Of a stretch of DNA of 11,944 nucleotides, positions 5,876 to 11,944 are shown in pieces. Position numbers and translations under genes: made by a program. A model generated the notes under the pieces. The model saw only the letters and a list, made by a program, of their open reading frames with translations. It was not told the origin of the DNA and did no database searches. Where the stretch lies: NCBI GenBank assembly GCA_031283835.1, contig JAITBA010000002.1, positions 1 to 11,944 on the forward strand. Direction: 5' to 3'. The stretch comes from Oscillospiraceae bacterium. GTDB taxonomy: Bacteria > Bacillota > Clostridia > Oscillospirales > Acutalibacteraceae. Each line of letters opens with the position of its first letter. Position 1 is the first letter of the stretch.

Positions 5876-6283
5876 CTACACTCTGCGGCGTTTGGGCGGG
5901 CGGCAGCCATTGTGAGGGATCGGCGTCACATCCTTAATCAGGCTGACTTCGAGCCCCGCGGTCTGCAACGCGCGGATGGCGGCCTCACGCCCGGCACCCG
6001 GCCCTTTTACATAGACTTCAACGAATTTTAGTCCATGCTCCATGGCGGCTTTGGCTGCGGTTTCGGCAGCGGTTTGGGCGGCAAAGGGGGTGGATTTTTT
6101 GGATCCACGGAAACCCATTTCGCCCGCGCTGGCCCACGAAAGAGCGTTGCCCGCGGTGTCGGTAATGGTGACAATGGTGTTGTTGAACGTGGATTGAATA
6201 TGCGCAGCCCCGCGCTCAATGTTCTTGCGCTCGCGGCGACGCCGGGTGCCGGCGGTTTTCTTTCCGGTGGCTTTGGTTGCCAT
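5876..6283 (-). CDS. rpsK: 30S ribosomal protein S11
   Basis: S11 lies on the platform of the small subunit next to S18 and S21 and contacts the mRNA path at the E site. The 135-residue product is normal in length. It shows a basic N-terminus (KKTAGTRRRRERKNI), the core AHIQSTFNNTIVTITD, SWASAGEMGFRGSKKSTPFAAQ, VYVKGPGAGREAAIRAL, and the canonical end TPIPHNGCRPPKRRRV. The ATG at 6283 is preceded by AGGAGG with 7-nt spacing. Genes rpsM (15 nt upstream) and rpsD (21 nt downstream) flank it in the usual alpha-operon order. Confidence 0.98.
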   Translation of the reverse strand: MATKATGKKTAGTRRRRERKNIERGAAHIQSTFNNTIVTITDTAGNALSWASAGEMGFRGSKKSTPFAAQTAAETAAKAAMEHGLKFVEVYVKGPGAGREAAIRALQTAGLEVSLIKDVTPIPHNGCRPPKRRRV

Positions 6284-6298
6284 AGGACTTCCTCCTGA

Positions 6299-6667
6299 CT
6301 ACTTCTTCTTGTTGGCGATGGTCTTCTTTGGGCCTTTGCGCGTGCGCGCATTGGTCTTGGAGCGCTGGCCGCGCACCGGCAGGCCCTTGCGGTGGCGCAC
6401 CCCGCGATAACAGCCGATCTCAATCAAGCGTTTGATATCGAACTGTGTATTGCGGCGCAGGTCACCCTCCACCTTCACTTCGCGGTCAATATAATCGCGT
6501 AGCTTAGAAACATCCTCTTCCGAGAGGTCCTTTACCCGAATATCGGGGTCTACGCCGGTGGCGGCAATCACTTCGCCGGCCGTTTTTTGGCCAATACCAA
6601 AAATATAGGTCAAAGCGACCTCAATGCGTTTGTCGCGGGGTAGATCCACACCTGAAATACGTGCCAT
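6299..6667 (-). CDS. rpsM: 30S ribosomal protein S13
   Basis: S13 sits in the head of the small subunit and forms bridges to the large subunit and contacts P-site tRNA through its C-terminal tail. The 122 residues start ARISGVDLPRDKRIEVALTYI, followed by IFGIGQKTAGEVI (helix-two-turn-helix), RDYIDREVKVEGDLRR, and the tail GVRHRKGLPVRGQRSKTNAR, ending in a Lys-rich stretch. Length and motifs are standard. ATG 6667 follows GGAGG at 6 nt. It is the first gene of the classical alpha operon; rpmJ ends 24 nt upstream, so the two blocks are fused here. Confidence 0.98.
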   Translation of the reverse strand: MARISGVDLPRDKRIEVALTYIFGIGQKTAGEVIAATGVDPDIRVKDLSEEDVSKLRDYIDREVKVEGDLRRNTQFDIKRLIEIGCYRGVRHRKGLPVRGQRSKTNARTRKGPKKTIANKKK

Positions 6668-6691
6668 GGTATACCTCCATTTTTAGCCTGT

Positions 6692-6805
6692 TTAGCCTTG
6701 GCGTTGCTTGTGCTTGGGGTTTTCACAGATCACCATGATACGCCCCTTGCGGCGGATAATTTTGCATTTTTCGCAAATCTTTTTGACGGAAGGCCTAACT
6801 TTCAT
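6692..6805 (-). CDS. rpmJ: 50S ribosomal protein L36, zinc-ribbon type
   Basis: A 37-residue protein read from ATG 6803-6805 to TAA 6692-6694: MKVRPSVKKICEKCKIIRRK continuing GRIMVICENPKHKQRQG. It has the Zn ligands Cys11, Cys14, Cys27 and His32 (CX2C...CX4H), so it is the zinc-dependent (C+) paralogue. L36 binds 23S rRNA near the base of the L7/L12 stalk. AGGAGG lies 9 nt upstream of the start. It falls between infA (18 nt) and rpsM (24 nt), its standard place. Confidence 0.97.
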   Translation of the reverse strand: MKVRPSVKKICEKCKIIRRKGRIMVICENPKHKQRQG

Positions 6806-6823
6806 AGGTCTTAACCTCCTAAC

Positions 6824-7042
6824 CTATTTCGAGCGCCAAATAATGCGCCCTCTTGTCAAGTCATAAGGCGACATTTCGACTGTTACCTTATCGCCCGGCA
6901 AAATACGAATATAATTCATACGCAGTTTGCCGGAAATGTGTGCAAGAATCTTGTGCCCGTTTTGCAGCTCCACCTGAAAGGTCGCGTTGGGCAAAGCCTC
7001 CAACACCACGCCTTCGACTTCAATCATATCGGACTTTGGCAT
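6824..7042 (-). CDS. infA: Translation initiation factor IF-1
   Basis: IF-1 is a single OB-fold protein that occupies the A site of the small subunit during initiation. From the ATG at 7042 the product is MPKSDMIEVEGVVLEALPNA and onwards, 72 residues, the family length. FQVELQNGHKILAHISGKLR, then ILPGDKVTVEMSPYDLTRGR and the ending IIWRSK are typical. The frame is open further upstream (to 7171), but GGAGG sits 7 nt before ATG 7042 and the conserved N-terminus begins there, so the short form is chosen. Its start overlaps the end of the upstream KOW-domain gene by 19 nt, suggesting coupled translation. Confidence 0.97.
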   Translation of the reverse strand: MPKSDMIEVEGVVLEALPNATFQVELQNGHKILAHISGKLRMNYIRILPGDKVTVEMSPYDLTRGRIIWRSK

Positions 7043-7353
7043 TTCTGTTCCTCCCCTGTGGTGTGCTTTGTTGTGCCGCGGGACAAAATCCCCTGCGCTG
7101 CGGAATGGGGTTCTTGCGATTGGATTTGGTTGAGCGCTTTGCGCAGCGCTTGATTGCCACGCAGCTCCCATGTGAGAGCAGGCACCTGCGCAAGACGTTC
7201 AACATGCCTCGGGTTCTTGTGTTTTGGGCGTTGCAGCGGGCGTTCCTTGCCGTCGCAGACGAGGATGCAGCCGCTTTCCTCCCCCACCACGCACAACAAA
7301 TACCCTTTGTCGCGCCCCGCAACAGACCGCACGACGGTTCCCTGTTCAAACAT
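7024..7353 (-). CDS. KOW-domain RNA-binding protein (L14e-like family of Clostridia)
   Basis: A 109-residue protein whose N-terminal ~50 residues form a KOW/SH3-like barrel: EQGTVVRSVAGRDKGYLLCV (3-22) contains the KOW motif with GRDKG, followed by LVCDGKERPLQRPKHKNPRH, a basic segment common to this family. Clostridia often carry such a gene between map and infA, related to COG2163 (ribosomal protein L14E/L6E/L27E). It probably binds RNA or ribosomes, but its exact function is not established. The C-terminal half (about 60-109) is less recognisable. Its end overlaps infA by 19 nt, and its start overlaps map by 8 nt. ATG 7353 has GGAGG 9 nt upstream. Confidence 0.83.
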   Translation of the reverse strand: MFEQGTVVRSVAGRDKGYLLCVVGEESGCILVCDGKERPLQRPKHKNPRHVERLAQVPALTWELRGNQALRKALNQIQSQEPHSAAQGILSRGTTKHTTGEEQKCQSPI

Positions 7354-8023
7354 CGGCGCAAGCCTCCGTCAGCAGCAGGGGGCCATTGGCAGTGATGGCA
7401 ACCGTGTGCTCAAAATGCGCGCTGCGCTTGCCATCGCGGGTAACCACCGTCCAGTGGTCCTCCAGCGTGCGCACCGCCGCCCTGCCCTGGTTCACCATGG
7501 GCTCAATGGCAATCGTCATCCCCGCCCGCAGTTGCAGACCAAAACCGGCTTTGCCAAAGTTTGCCACTGCCGGGTCTTCGTGCAGCGCGCGCCCCACACC
7601 GTGGCCCGTGTAATCACGCACAACGCTATAGCCCCGGGCCTCGCAGTGGCCTTGCACCGCCGCGCCAATATCGCCCAGCCGGCCAACGGCAAAGGTGCGA
7701 GCGGTGTCGCCCACGTAGCCTTGGTAGGTGGCGCCCAGGTCGATGCTCACAAGGTCGCCTTCGCGCAGCACCCGTTTTTTGCTGGGGATGCCGTGAATGA
7801 CTTCCTCGTTGACCGAAATGCAGGCGCTAGCGGGAAAACCGTTGTAGTGCAGAAACGTGGGCACCGCGCCGCAAGCAAGAATATACTTGTGCGCGGCCTG
7901 GCATAGCTCAAAGGTTGTGACACCCGGCTTCACCATCTCGCCCGTGCGCAGCAACGCTTCGCCGGCAATGCGCCCTGCATCCCGCATGAGAGAAATCTCA
8001 CGCGCGGTTTTGAGCGTGATCAA
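7346..8023 (-). CDS. map: Methionine aminopeptidase type I with a 28-residue internal deletion
   Basis: Removes the N-terminal Met from nascent proteins using two active-site metal ions. All five metal ligands are present in context: Asp95 (SIDLG), Asp106 (VGDTA), His141 (GHGVG), Glu174 (AIEPM) and Glu205 (FEHTV). Ligand spacing is 11, 35, 33 and 31, against 11, 63, 33 and 31 in the E. coli enzyme, so exactly 28 residues are missing between Asp106 and His141. The join is at Gly114-Arg115 (TFAVG directly to RLGDIGAAVQ), removing the helix expected there. The total is 225 residues, against about 250 usually. The start is TTG 8023 with AGGAGG 8 nt upstream; the next residues ITLKTAREISLMRDAG match the family N-terminus. 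It lies 16 nt after secY without an intervening adk. Activity is uncertain. Confidence 0.9.
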   Translation of the reverse strand: MITLKTAREISLMRDAGRIAGEALLRTGEMVKPGVTTFELCQAAHKYILACGAVPTFLHYNGFPASACISVNEEVIHGIPSKKRVLREGDLVSIDLGATYQGYVGDTARTFAVGRLGDIGAAVQGHCEARGYSVVRDYTGHGVGRALHEDPAVANFGKAGFGLQLRAGMTIAIEPMVNQGRAAVRTLEDHWTVVTRDGKRSAHFEHTVAITANGPLLLTEACADV

Positions 8024-8039
8024 GGCGTCGCCCTCCTCG

Positions 8040-9449
8040 CTAGTCTAAGAACCCTTTGTAGTGACGCAACATCATCTGGCTTTCCAGCTGCTTCACGGTT
8101 TCGAGCGCCACACCAACCATAATGATGATGCTCGTGCCGCCCATAGAAATGGACATACTGGCATTTTCGTAGCCCACCGCGCCCAAAATGGCCGAGGAAA
8201 TCAGCGAGAAAGCGATGGGGAACAGGGCCACCACGCTCAGCAGCAGCGCACCCAAAAGGGTGATGCGGTTGAGGATGCGACGGATGTAGTTGGCCGTGGG
8301 TTCGCCCGGACGGTAGCCTGGGATAAGCCCATGGTTGTTGCGGATATTGTTGCTCATTTCCACCGGGTCGTATTGAATGCTGCTGTAAAAATAAGCAAAC
8401 CCAATAATCAGCACAAAATACATCAGCAGGTACCAAGGGTTAGACTGTGAGAACAAGCCGCTGACGGTTCCCTGTGAATTGCCCAGCAATTTTTCCCAAA
8501 AAGTACCGGCGATTTTGCTATCTGGGATAAACAGCTTAACCGTGGGGGGCAGGCTCAAAATGGAACTGGCGAAAATAACGGGCATCACGCCGCTCATGTT
8601 CACTTTGATCGGGATATGGCTGCTTTGGCCGCCATACATTTTGCGCCCCACCACATGCTTGGTGTATTGCACCGTAATGCGCCGCTCCGCATTGTCCATC
8701 CACACGATGAAGGCAATCATTGCCAACAACGCTACCCCCGCAATGAGCGAAAGAGGAACCCACGCGCCGCCGCGGGCAATGTAGCCGTTGGCAGGGCCGT
8801 AGAGCTGGGTCATCAGCAGCGGAATGCGCGCCACAATCCCGGCAAACAACAGCATCGAAACGCCGTTGCCAATGCCCTTCACGTTAATGCGCTCGCCCAG
8901 CCACATGGTCAGGCCCGCACCCGCGGTGAGCACCGAAATAATCACAACCGCCTGCAGCACGGCAAAAATGCCGGTGTAGGGGTTCCCGTTTGCGTCGCCC
9001 AGCAAGAAGGTGCTCTTGGTGGTGTCGCTGCCGCCGTTGCGCAGATAAAAATAATACGCAAGGCTCTGCATCAGCGCCAAACCAATGGTCACATAGCGGG
9101 TGATCGTAGCAATCTTTTTGCGGCCTTCTTCGCCTTCTTTTTGCAGGCGTTCCAGCGCAGGGATCGCCACGGCCAGCAGCTGCATAATGATGGAGCTGTT
9201 GATGTAGGGCGTGATGGACATGGCCAGGATGGTTGCGTAGTTGAACGCCTCGCCCGACATCATGTTCAGGTACGCCAGGAACGAGCTGTCGTTCACCGTG
9301 TCGCCGATGATACCGTTGGCACCCGCCAAATCCACAAACGGGATGGTGATGGCCGAACCGACGCGGAACACCAGGATAATGAACGCGGTGAAGAGAATCT
9401 TCTTGCGCAAATCAGCAATCTTCCAGGCGTTGATAATCGTTTGCAGCAT
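8040..9449 (-). CDS. secY: Protein translocase subunit SecY
   Basis: SecY is the ten-helix pore of the Sec translocon in the cytoplasmic membrane. The 469-residue product has the N-terminal LRKKILFTAFIILVFRVGSAITIPFVD helix-plus-plug start, AMSITPYINSSIIMQLL (TM2b region), WLGERINVKGIGNGVSMLLF, the cytoplasmic loop HIPIKVNMSGVMPVIFASS, DPVEMSNNIRNNHGLIPGYRPG with the conserved Arg region for SecA and ribosome binding, and the C-terminal GGTSIIIMVGVALETVKQLE followed by SQMMLRHYKGFLD. It is somewhat longer than the ~430-440 residues common in Firmicutes because of extended outside loops near residues 135-160 and 305-335. ATG 9449 overlaps the TGA of rplO by one base, and GGAGGT lies 6 nt upstream. 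Confidence 0.98.
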   Translation of the reverse strand: MLQTIINAWKIADLRKKILFTAFIILVFRVGSAITIPFVDLAGANGIIGDTVNDSSFLAYLNMMSGEAFNYATILAMSITPYINSSIIMQLLAVAIPALERLQKEGEEGRKKIATITRYVTIGLALMQSLAYYFYLRNGGSDTTKSTFLLGDANGNPYTGIFAVLQAVVIISVLTAGAGLTMWLGERINVKGIGNGVSMLLFAGIVARIPLLMTQLYGPANGYIARGGAWVPLSLIAGVALLAMIAFIVWMDNAERRITVQYTKHVVGRKMYGGQSSHIPIKVNMSGVMPVIFASSILSLPPTVKLFIPDSKIAGTFWEKLLGNSQGTVSGLFSQSNPWYLLMYFVLIIGFAYFYSSIQYDPVEMSNNIRNNHGLIPGYRPGEPTANYIRRILNRITLLGALLLSVVALFPIAFSLISSAILGAVGYENASMSISMGGTSIIIMVGVALETVKQLESQMMLRHYKGFLD

Positions 9450-9889
9450 CAGACCACCTCCGCCGTTCCGCCTGCTGCCTCAATGGCGGCCTTGGCACTG
9501 GCCGAGAATTTGGAAGCTTTCACTGTGAACTGCTTTGTCAAACTGCCGTCCCCAAGAATTTTGACACCCGCAAGGGTCTTTTTGAGAAGGCCGGCGGCCA
9601 CAATCGCTTCCGCGTCAATCACCGCGCCCGCGTCAAAGTTGCTTTCGAGGGTCGCAATGTTAATAATCGCATATTCGGTGCGAAAAATATTGTGGAACCC
9701 GCGTTTGGGGACACGCCGCGCCAGGGGCATTTGGCCGCCTTCGAAGGCAGCACCCTTTGCGCCGGAGCGCGCTTTTTGGCCCTTGTGGCCATAACCCGCT
9801 GTTTTGCCCTGGCCCGAGCCATGCCCGCGGCCCACGCGCTTGCGCGCCTTGGTGGAACCGGGCACAGGAGCCAAATCATGAATTCTCAT
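9449..9889 (-). CDS. rplO: 50S ribosomal protein L15
   Basis: L15 is a late-assembling 23S rRNA-binding protein with a long basic extended arm. The 146 residues show that arm, RKRVGRGHGSGQGKTAGYGH then KGQKARSG, followed by FEGGQMPLARRVPKRGFHN and the globular C-terminal domain ending GTAEVV. The length is standard. ATG 9889 has AAGGAGG 9 nt upstream. Its start overlaps the rpmD stop by 4 nt (ATGA) and its stop overlaps the secY start by 1 nt, so the three are translationally coupled. Confidence 0.98.
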   Translation of the reverse strand: MRIHDLAPVPGSTKARKRVGRGHGSGQGKTAGYGHKGQKARSGAKGAAFEGGQMPLARRVPKRGFHNIFRTEYAIINIATLESNFDAGAVIDAEAIVAAGLLKKTLAGVKILGDGSLTKQFTVKASKFSASAKAAIEAAGGTAEVV

Positions 9890-10083
9890 GCGTCAGCGCC
9901 TCCTTCTTTCACTTCCAGCAGGTGTGCCAGCACACGGATTTTGCCCTGCGTGGCGGCGTTATCCGGCTGAATCGAAACATCACCGATTTTGCGCAAACCA
10001 AGCGCACGGGCGGTCGCGAGCTGGTTTTCTTTGCTGCCAATCAAGCTTTTAATCAGCTTGACCCGCACAGTTGCTTGTGCCAT
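9886..10083 (-). CDS. rpmD: 50S ribosomal protein L30
   Basis: A 65-residue protein with the L30 ferredoxin-like core: VRVKLIKSLIGSKENQLATA, then RALGLRKIGDV and the segment around QGKIRVLAHLLEVKE. Length and motifs match the short bacterial L30 family, which binds 23S rRNA. ATG 10083 has AGGAGG 9 nt upstream, which overlaps the stop codon of rpsE. The gene sits in its usual place between rpsE and rplO. Confidence 0.96.
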   Translation of the reverse strand: MAQATVRVKLIKSLIGSKENQLATARALGLRKIGDVSIQPDNAATQGKIRVLAHLLEVKEGGADA

Positions 10084-10096
10084 AGTTTCCGCCCTC

Positions 10097-10597
10097 CTAA
10101 CCTAAAATTTCGCCGGGAGTTTTGTTGCGGGTGGCCGCGACTTCCTCCACATTGCGCAGCTGCTGCAGGCCCTGCATGGTGGCGCGCACCACGTTGCAGG
10201 GGTTGTTGCTGCGCAGCGCCTTGGTACGAATATCGCGGATACCCACGGTTTCGACCACCGCGCGCACCGGGCCGCCGGCGATGACGCCGGTACCGGGGGC
10301 GGCGGGTTTGAGCACCACGAGCCCCGCGCCGAATTTGCCAAGCACCTCATGAGGAATCGACGTCCCTCTGAGTGCAACCCGGAAGAGGTTCTTCTTCGCG
10401 TCTTCAATGCCTTTACGGATGGCGTCCGGTACTTCACCGGATTTTCCGAGGCCAAAGCCTACCAGGCCCTGCCCGTCGCCCACCACTACCAAGGCAGAAA
10501 ACTTGAAGATACGGCCGCCCTTCACGGTTTTGGATACGCGGTTGATAGCAACCACCCGTTCGGTGAGTTCCGCACCCGCCGCATCAATCTTTGCCAT
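10097..10597 (-). CDS. rpsE: 30S ribosomal protein S5
   Basis: S5 supports decoding accuracy and the mRNA helicase function at the entry channel of the small subunit. The 166 residues include the N-terminal dsRBD-like S5 domain (ERVVAINRVSKTVKGGRIFK then FSALVVVGDG, GLVGFGLGKSGEVPDAIRKG) and the C-terminal S5 domain (PAAPGTGVIAGGPVRAVVE, GIRDIRTKALRSNNPCNVVR, ATMQGLQQL). ATG 10597 follows AGGAGG at 10 nt. It lies 21 nt after rplR and 13 nt before rpmD. Confidence 0.98.
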   Translation of the reverse strand: MAKIDAAGAELTERVVAINRVSKTVKGGRIFKFSALVVVGDGQGLVGFGLGKSGEVPDAIRKGIEDAKKNLFRVALRGTSIPHEVLGKFGAGLVVLKPAAPGTGVIAGGPVRAVVETVGIRDIRTKALRSNNPCNVVRATMQGLQQLRNVEEVAATRNKTPGEILG

Positions 10598-10618
10598 TTT
10601 GGGGTTCCCTCCTCTTCG

Positions 10619-10978
10619 TTAGAATTGCAGACCGGCTTCGCGCGCGGCTTCTGCCAACGCCTTCACTCGGCCGTGATAAATATTCCCACCACGGTCGTAG
10701 ACCACTGTGGTGATGCCTTTTTGGGCTGCGCGCTGCGCCACCAGTGTGCCAATGGCCTGTGCCGCCGCCACGTTACCGCCGTAACCATCGAAGTCTTTTT
10801 CGACGGTGGACGCCGCCGCCAGCGTAACGCCGGTCGTGTCGTCAATCACCTGGGCATAGATATGCTGCAGGGAACGGAACACCGAAAGGCGGGGGCGTGC
10901 CGCAGTGCCGGAAACCTTGCCGCGCACACGCTTGTGGCGCTTTTGGCGCTCTTTGTTGCTGTCTTTTTTTGTGACCAT
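10619..10978 (-). CDS. rplR: 50S ribosomal protein L18
   Basis: L18 binds 5S rRNA together with L5 and L25-type proteins in the central protuberance. From ATG 10978 the product has 119 residues: a basic N-terminus (MVTKKDSNKERQKRHKRVRG), then RPRLSVFRSLQHIYAQVIDD, the middle helix region, GITTVVYDRGGNIYHGRVKA and the end LAEAAREAGLQF. The frame continues upstream to 11104, but the extension overlaps rplF and is not L18-like; AAGGAGG 8 nt before 10978 fixes the start. It is 13 nt downstream of rplF. Confidence 0.97.
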   Translation of the reverse strand: MVTKKDSNKERQKRHKRVRGKVSGTAARPRLSVFRSLQHIYAQVIDDTTGVTLAAASTVEKDFDGYGGNVAAAQAIGTLVAQRAAQKGITTVVYDRGGNIYHGRVKALAEAAREAGLQF

Positions 10979-10991
10979 GCGGTTGTCCTCC

Positions 10992-11534
10992 TTACTTGCC
11001 CTTACCGGTCTTGCCTTCCTTGCGGCGGATGACCTCGGTGGCGTATTTGATTCCCTTGCCCTTGTAGGGTTCGGGGGGGCGCTTTTCGCGCACTTCGGCG
11101 GCAAACTGGCCCACTTGCTGCTTGTCGGCGCCCAGGATGATGATTTTGTTGGGGGCGGGCACTTCGATGGTGATGCCCGGCTCTTCCTCGATGAACACCT
11201 GGTGGCTGTAGCCGATGTTGAGTACTACTTGCTTGCCCTGCTTCACTGCACGGTAGCCGATCCCGTTAACTTCCAGCTCTTTTTTAAAGCCTTCCGAAAC
11301 ACCGGTGACCATGTTGGCCAGCAGGCTGCGGGTCAGGCCGTGGAGCGCGCGGTTTTGCTGTGCGTTGTTGGGACGGCTAACATTGAGCACGCTTTCGTCT
11401 TTCTCAATGGCAATGTTGGGATGGAACTGACGGCTCAAGACACCCTTGGGGCCCTTCACCGTCACGGTGCTGCCGTCAATGGTGACGTCCACACCAGCCG
11501 GGATTGTAATCGGCAATCTTCCGATTCGGGACAT
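10992..11534 (-). CDS. rplF: 50S ribosomal protein L6
   Basis: L6 has two homologous domains and lies near the sarcin-ricin loop and L7/L12 stalk base. From ATG 11534 it is 180 residues: MSRIGRLPITIPAGVDVTID, VTVKGPKGVLSRQFHPNI, RALHGLTRSLLANMVTGVSE and the C-terminal signature PEPYKGKGIKYATEVIRRKE followed by a Lys/Gly tail. An upstream in-frame ATG at 11582 would add 16 residues overlapping rpsH. It is rejected because AAGGAGGT lies 7 nt before 11534 and SRIGRLPI is the normal N-terminus. Confidence 0.98.
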   Translation of the reverse strand: MSRIGRLPITIPAGVDVTIDGSTVTVKGPKGVLSRQFHPNIAIEKDESVLNVSRPNNAQQNRALHGLTRSLLANMVTGVSEGFKKELEVNGIGYRAVKQGKQVVLNIGYSHQVFIEEEPGITIEVPAPNKIIILGADKQQVGQFAAEVREKRPPEPYKGKGIKYATEVIRRKEGKTGKGK

Positions 11535-11547
11535 AACAGCACCTCCT

Positions 11548-11944
11548 TTACCAAATAAATGCCAAAACTTCGCCGCCCACATTTTCTTTGCGGGCTTTCT
11601 TGTCGGTCATCACACCCTTGGGGGTGGAAAGAATTGCCACACCCAGGCCGCGCATCACTTTGGGCAGCTCTTCGCAGCTGGAATAAATCCGCAAACCGGG
11701 CTTGCTCACCCGGCGCAGGCCGGTGATCACCTTGCTTTTGTTGGGGCCGTACTTGAGAAAAATCTCAATTTCGCCCTGCTTGCCGTCCTCGTGGACGCGA
11801 AAATTTTTGATGTACCCTTCTTCCAGCAGAATCTGCGCGATGGCTTTCTTCATGTTGGATGCGGGTACCTTCACCGTATCATGCTTTGCCGCGCTGGCGT
11901 TGCGGACGCGGGTAAGCATATCGGCGATGGAATCCGTGACTTGC
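11548..11944 (-). CDS. rpsH: 30S ribosomal protein S8 (first two bases of start codon outside window)
   Basis: S8 binds helix 21 of 16S rRNA and in E. coli represses the spc operon. An ATG at 11919 gives 123 residues, but the frame continues to the window edge and reads QVTDSIADMLTRVRN, the usual S8 N-terminus. Gln is encoded at 11941-11943, so the start codon must end with the G at 11944; its first two bases are missing. The complete protein would be 132 residues. VPASNMKKAIAQILLEEGYI, IFLKYGPNKSKVITGLRRVS, the region around LPKVMRGLGVAILSTPKGVM and the end GGEVLAFIW are diagnostic. rplF follows after 13 nt. Confidence 0.97.
   Translation of the reverse strand, partial: QVTDSIADMLTRVRNASAAKHDTVKVPASNMKKAIAQILLEEGYIKNFRVHEDGKQGEIEIFLKYGPNKSKVITGLRRVSKPGLRIYSSCEELPKVMRGLGVAILSTPKGVMTDKKARKENVGGEVLAFIW

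Noticed and set aside
6824..7171. 115-residue form of IF-1
   Set aside because: The N-terminal 43 residues overlap the KOW gene and are not IF-1-like; the ATG at 7042 has the Shine-Dalgarno and the conserved start.
8616..9794. 392-residue open frame on the + strand
   Set aside because: It lies wholly opposite secY and rplO, is rich in His/Arg/Gln/Ala as expected from the antisense of GC-rich genes, and has no domain or ribosome binding site.

Overview
This window looks like chromosomal DNA from a low-to-mid GC Firmicute of the class Clostridia, perhaps Oscillospirales/Ruminococcaceae. The taxonomic call is an inference. It rests on the spc/alpha ribosomal gene order with a small KOW-domain gene between map and infA, the protein sequences themselves (for example S8, whose N-terminus reads QVTDSIADML), and near-universal AGGAGG ribosome binding sites.

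Layout. (1) Positions 1-356, + strand: the C-terminal half of ribosomal protein L1. It is not followed by rplJ/rplL but by a 34-residue hydrophobic small ORF with its own strong Shine-Dalgarno (540-644) and then a bidirectional intrinsic terminator (700-724). (2) Positions 763-3501, - strand: a compact overlapping operon in the order membrane acyltransferase (family 3), KDPG aldolase (eda), 2-keto-3-deoxygluconate kinase (kdgK). This is the lower Entner-Doudoroff / hexuronate branch: KDG is phosphorylated to KDPG, which is split into pyruvate and glyceraldehyde-3-phosphate. (3) Positions 3618-11944, - strand: the distal spc operon and the alpha operon, in transcription order rpsH, rplF, rplR, rpsE, rpmD, rplO, secY, map, KOW gene, infA, rpmJ, rpsM, rpsK, rpsD, rpoA, rplQ. 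They make ribosomal proteins, the SecY translocon pore, methionine aminopeptidase, IF-1 and the RNA polymerase alpha subunit.

Most junctions in the ribosomal cluster are 1-24 nt gaps or short overlaps. The two exceptions are 116-nt gaps, before rpoA and before the acyltransferase gene, and both contain inverted repeats. The gap before rpoA can fold into a long three-tier hairpin whose apical C/U-rich loop is complementary to the rpoA Shine-Dalgarno, so it is a candidate autoregulatory RNA directly downstream of the S4 gene. Other departures from the usual pattern are: a methionine aminopeptidase missing 28 residues between its second and third metal ligands; no adk between secY and map; an L17 with a long low-complexity tail; and unusual neighbours at the ends of both ribosomal clusters. 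No tRNA, rRNA, CRISPR array, insertion sequence or phage gene was seen.
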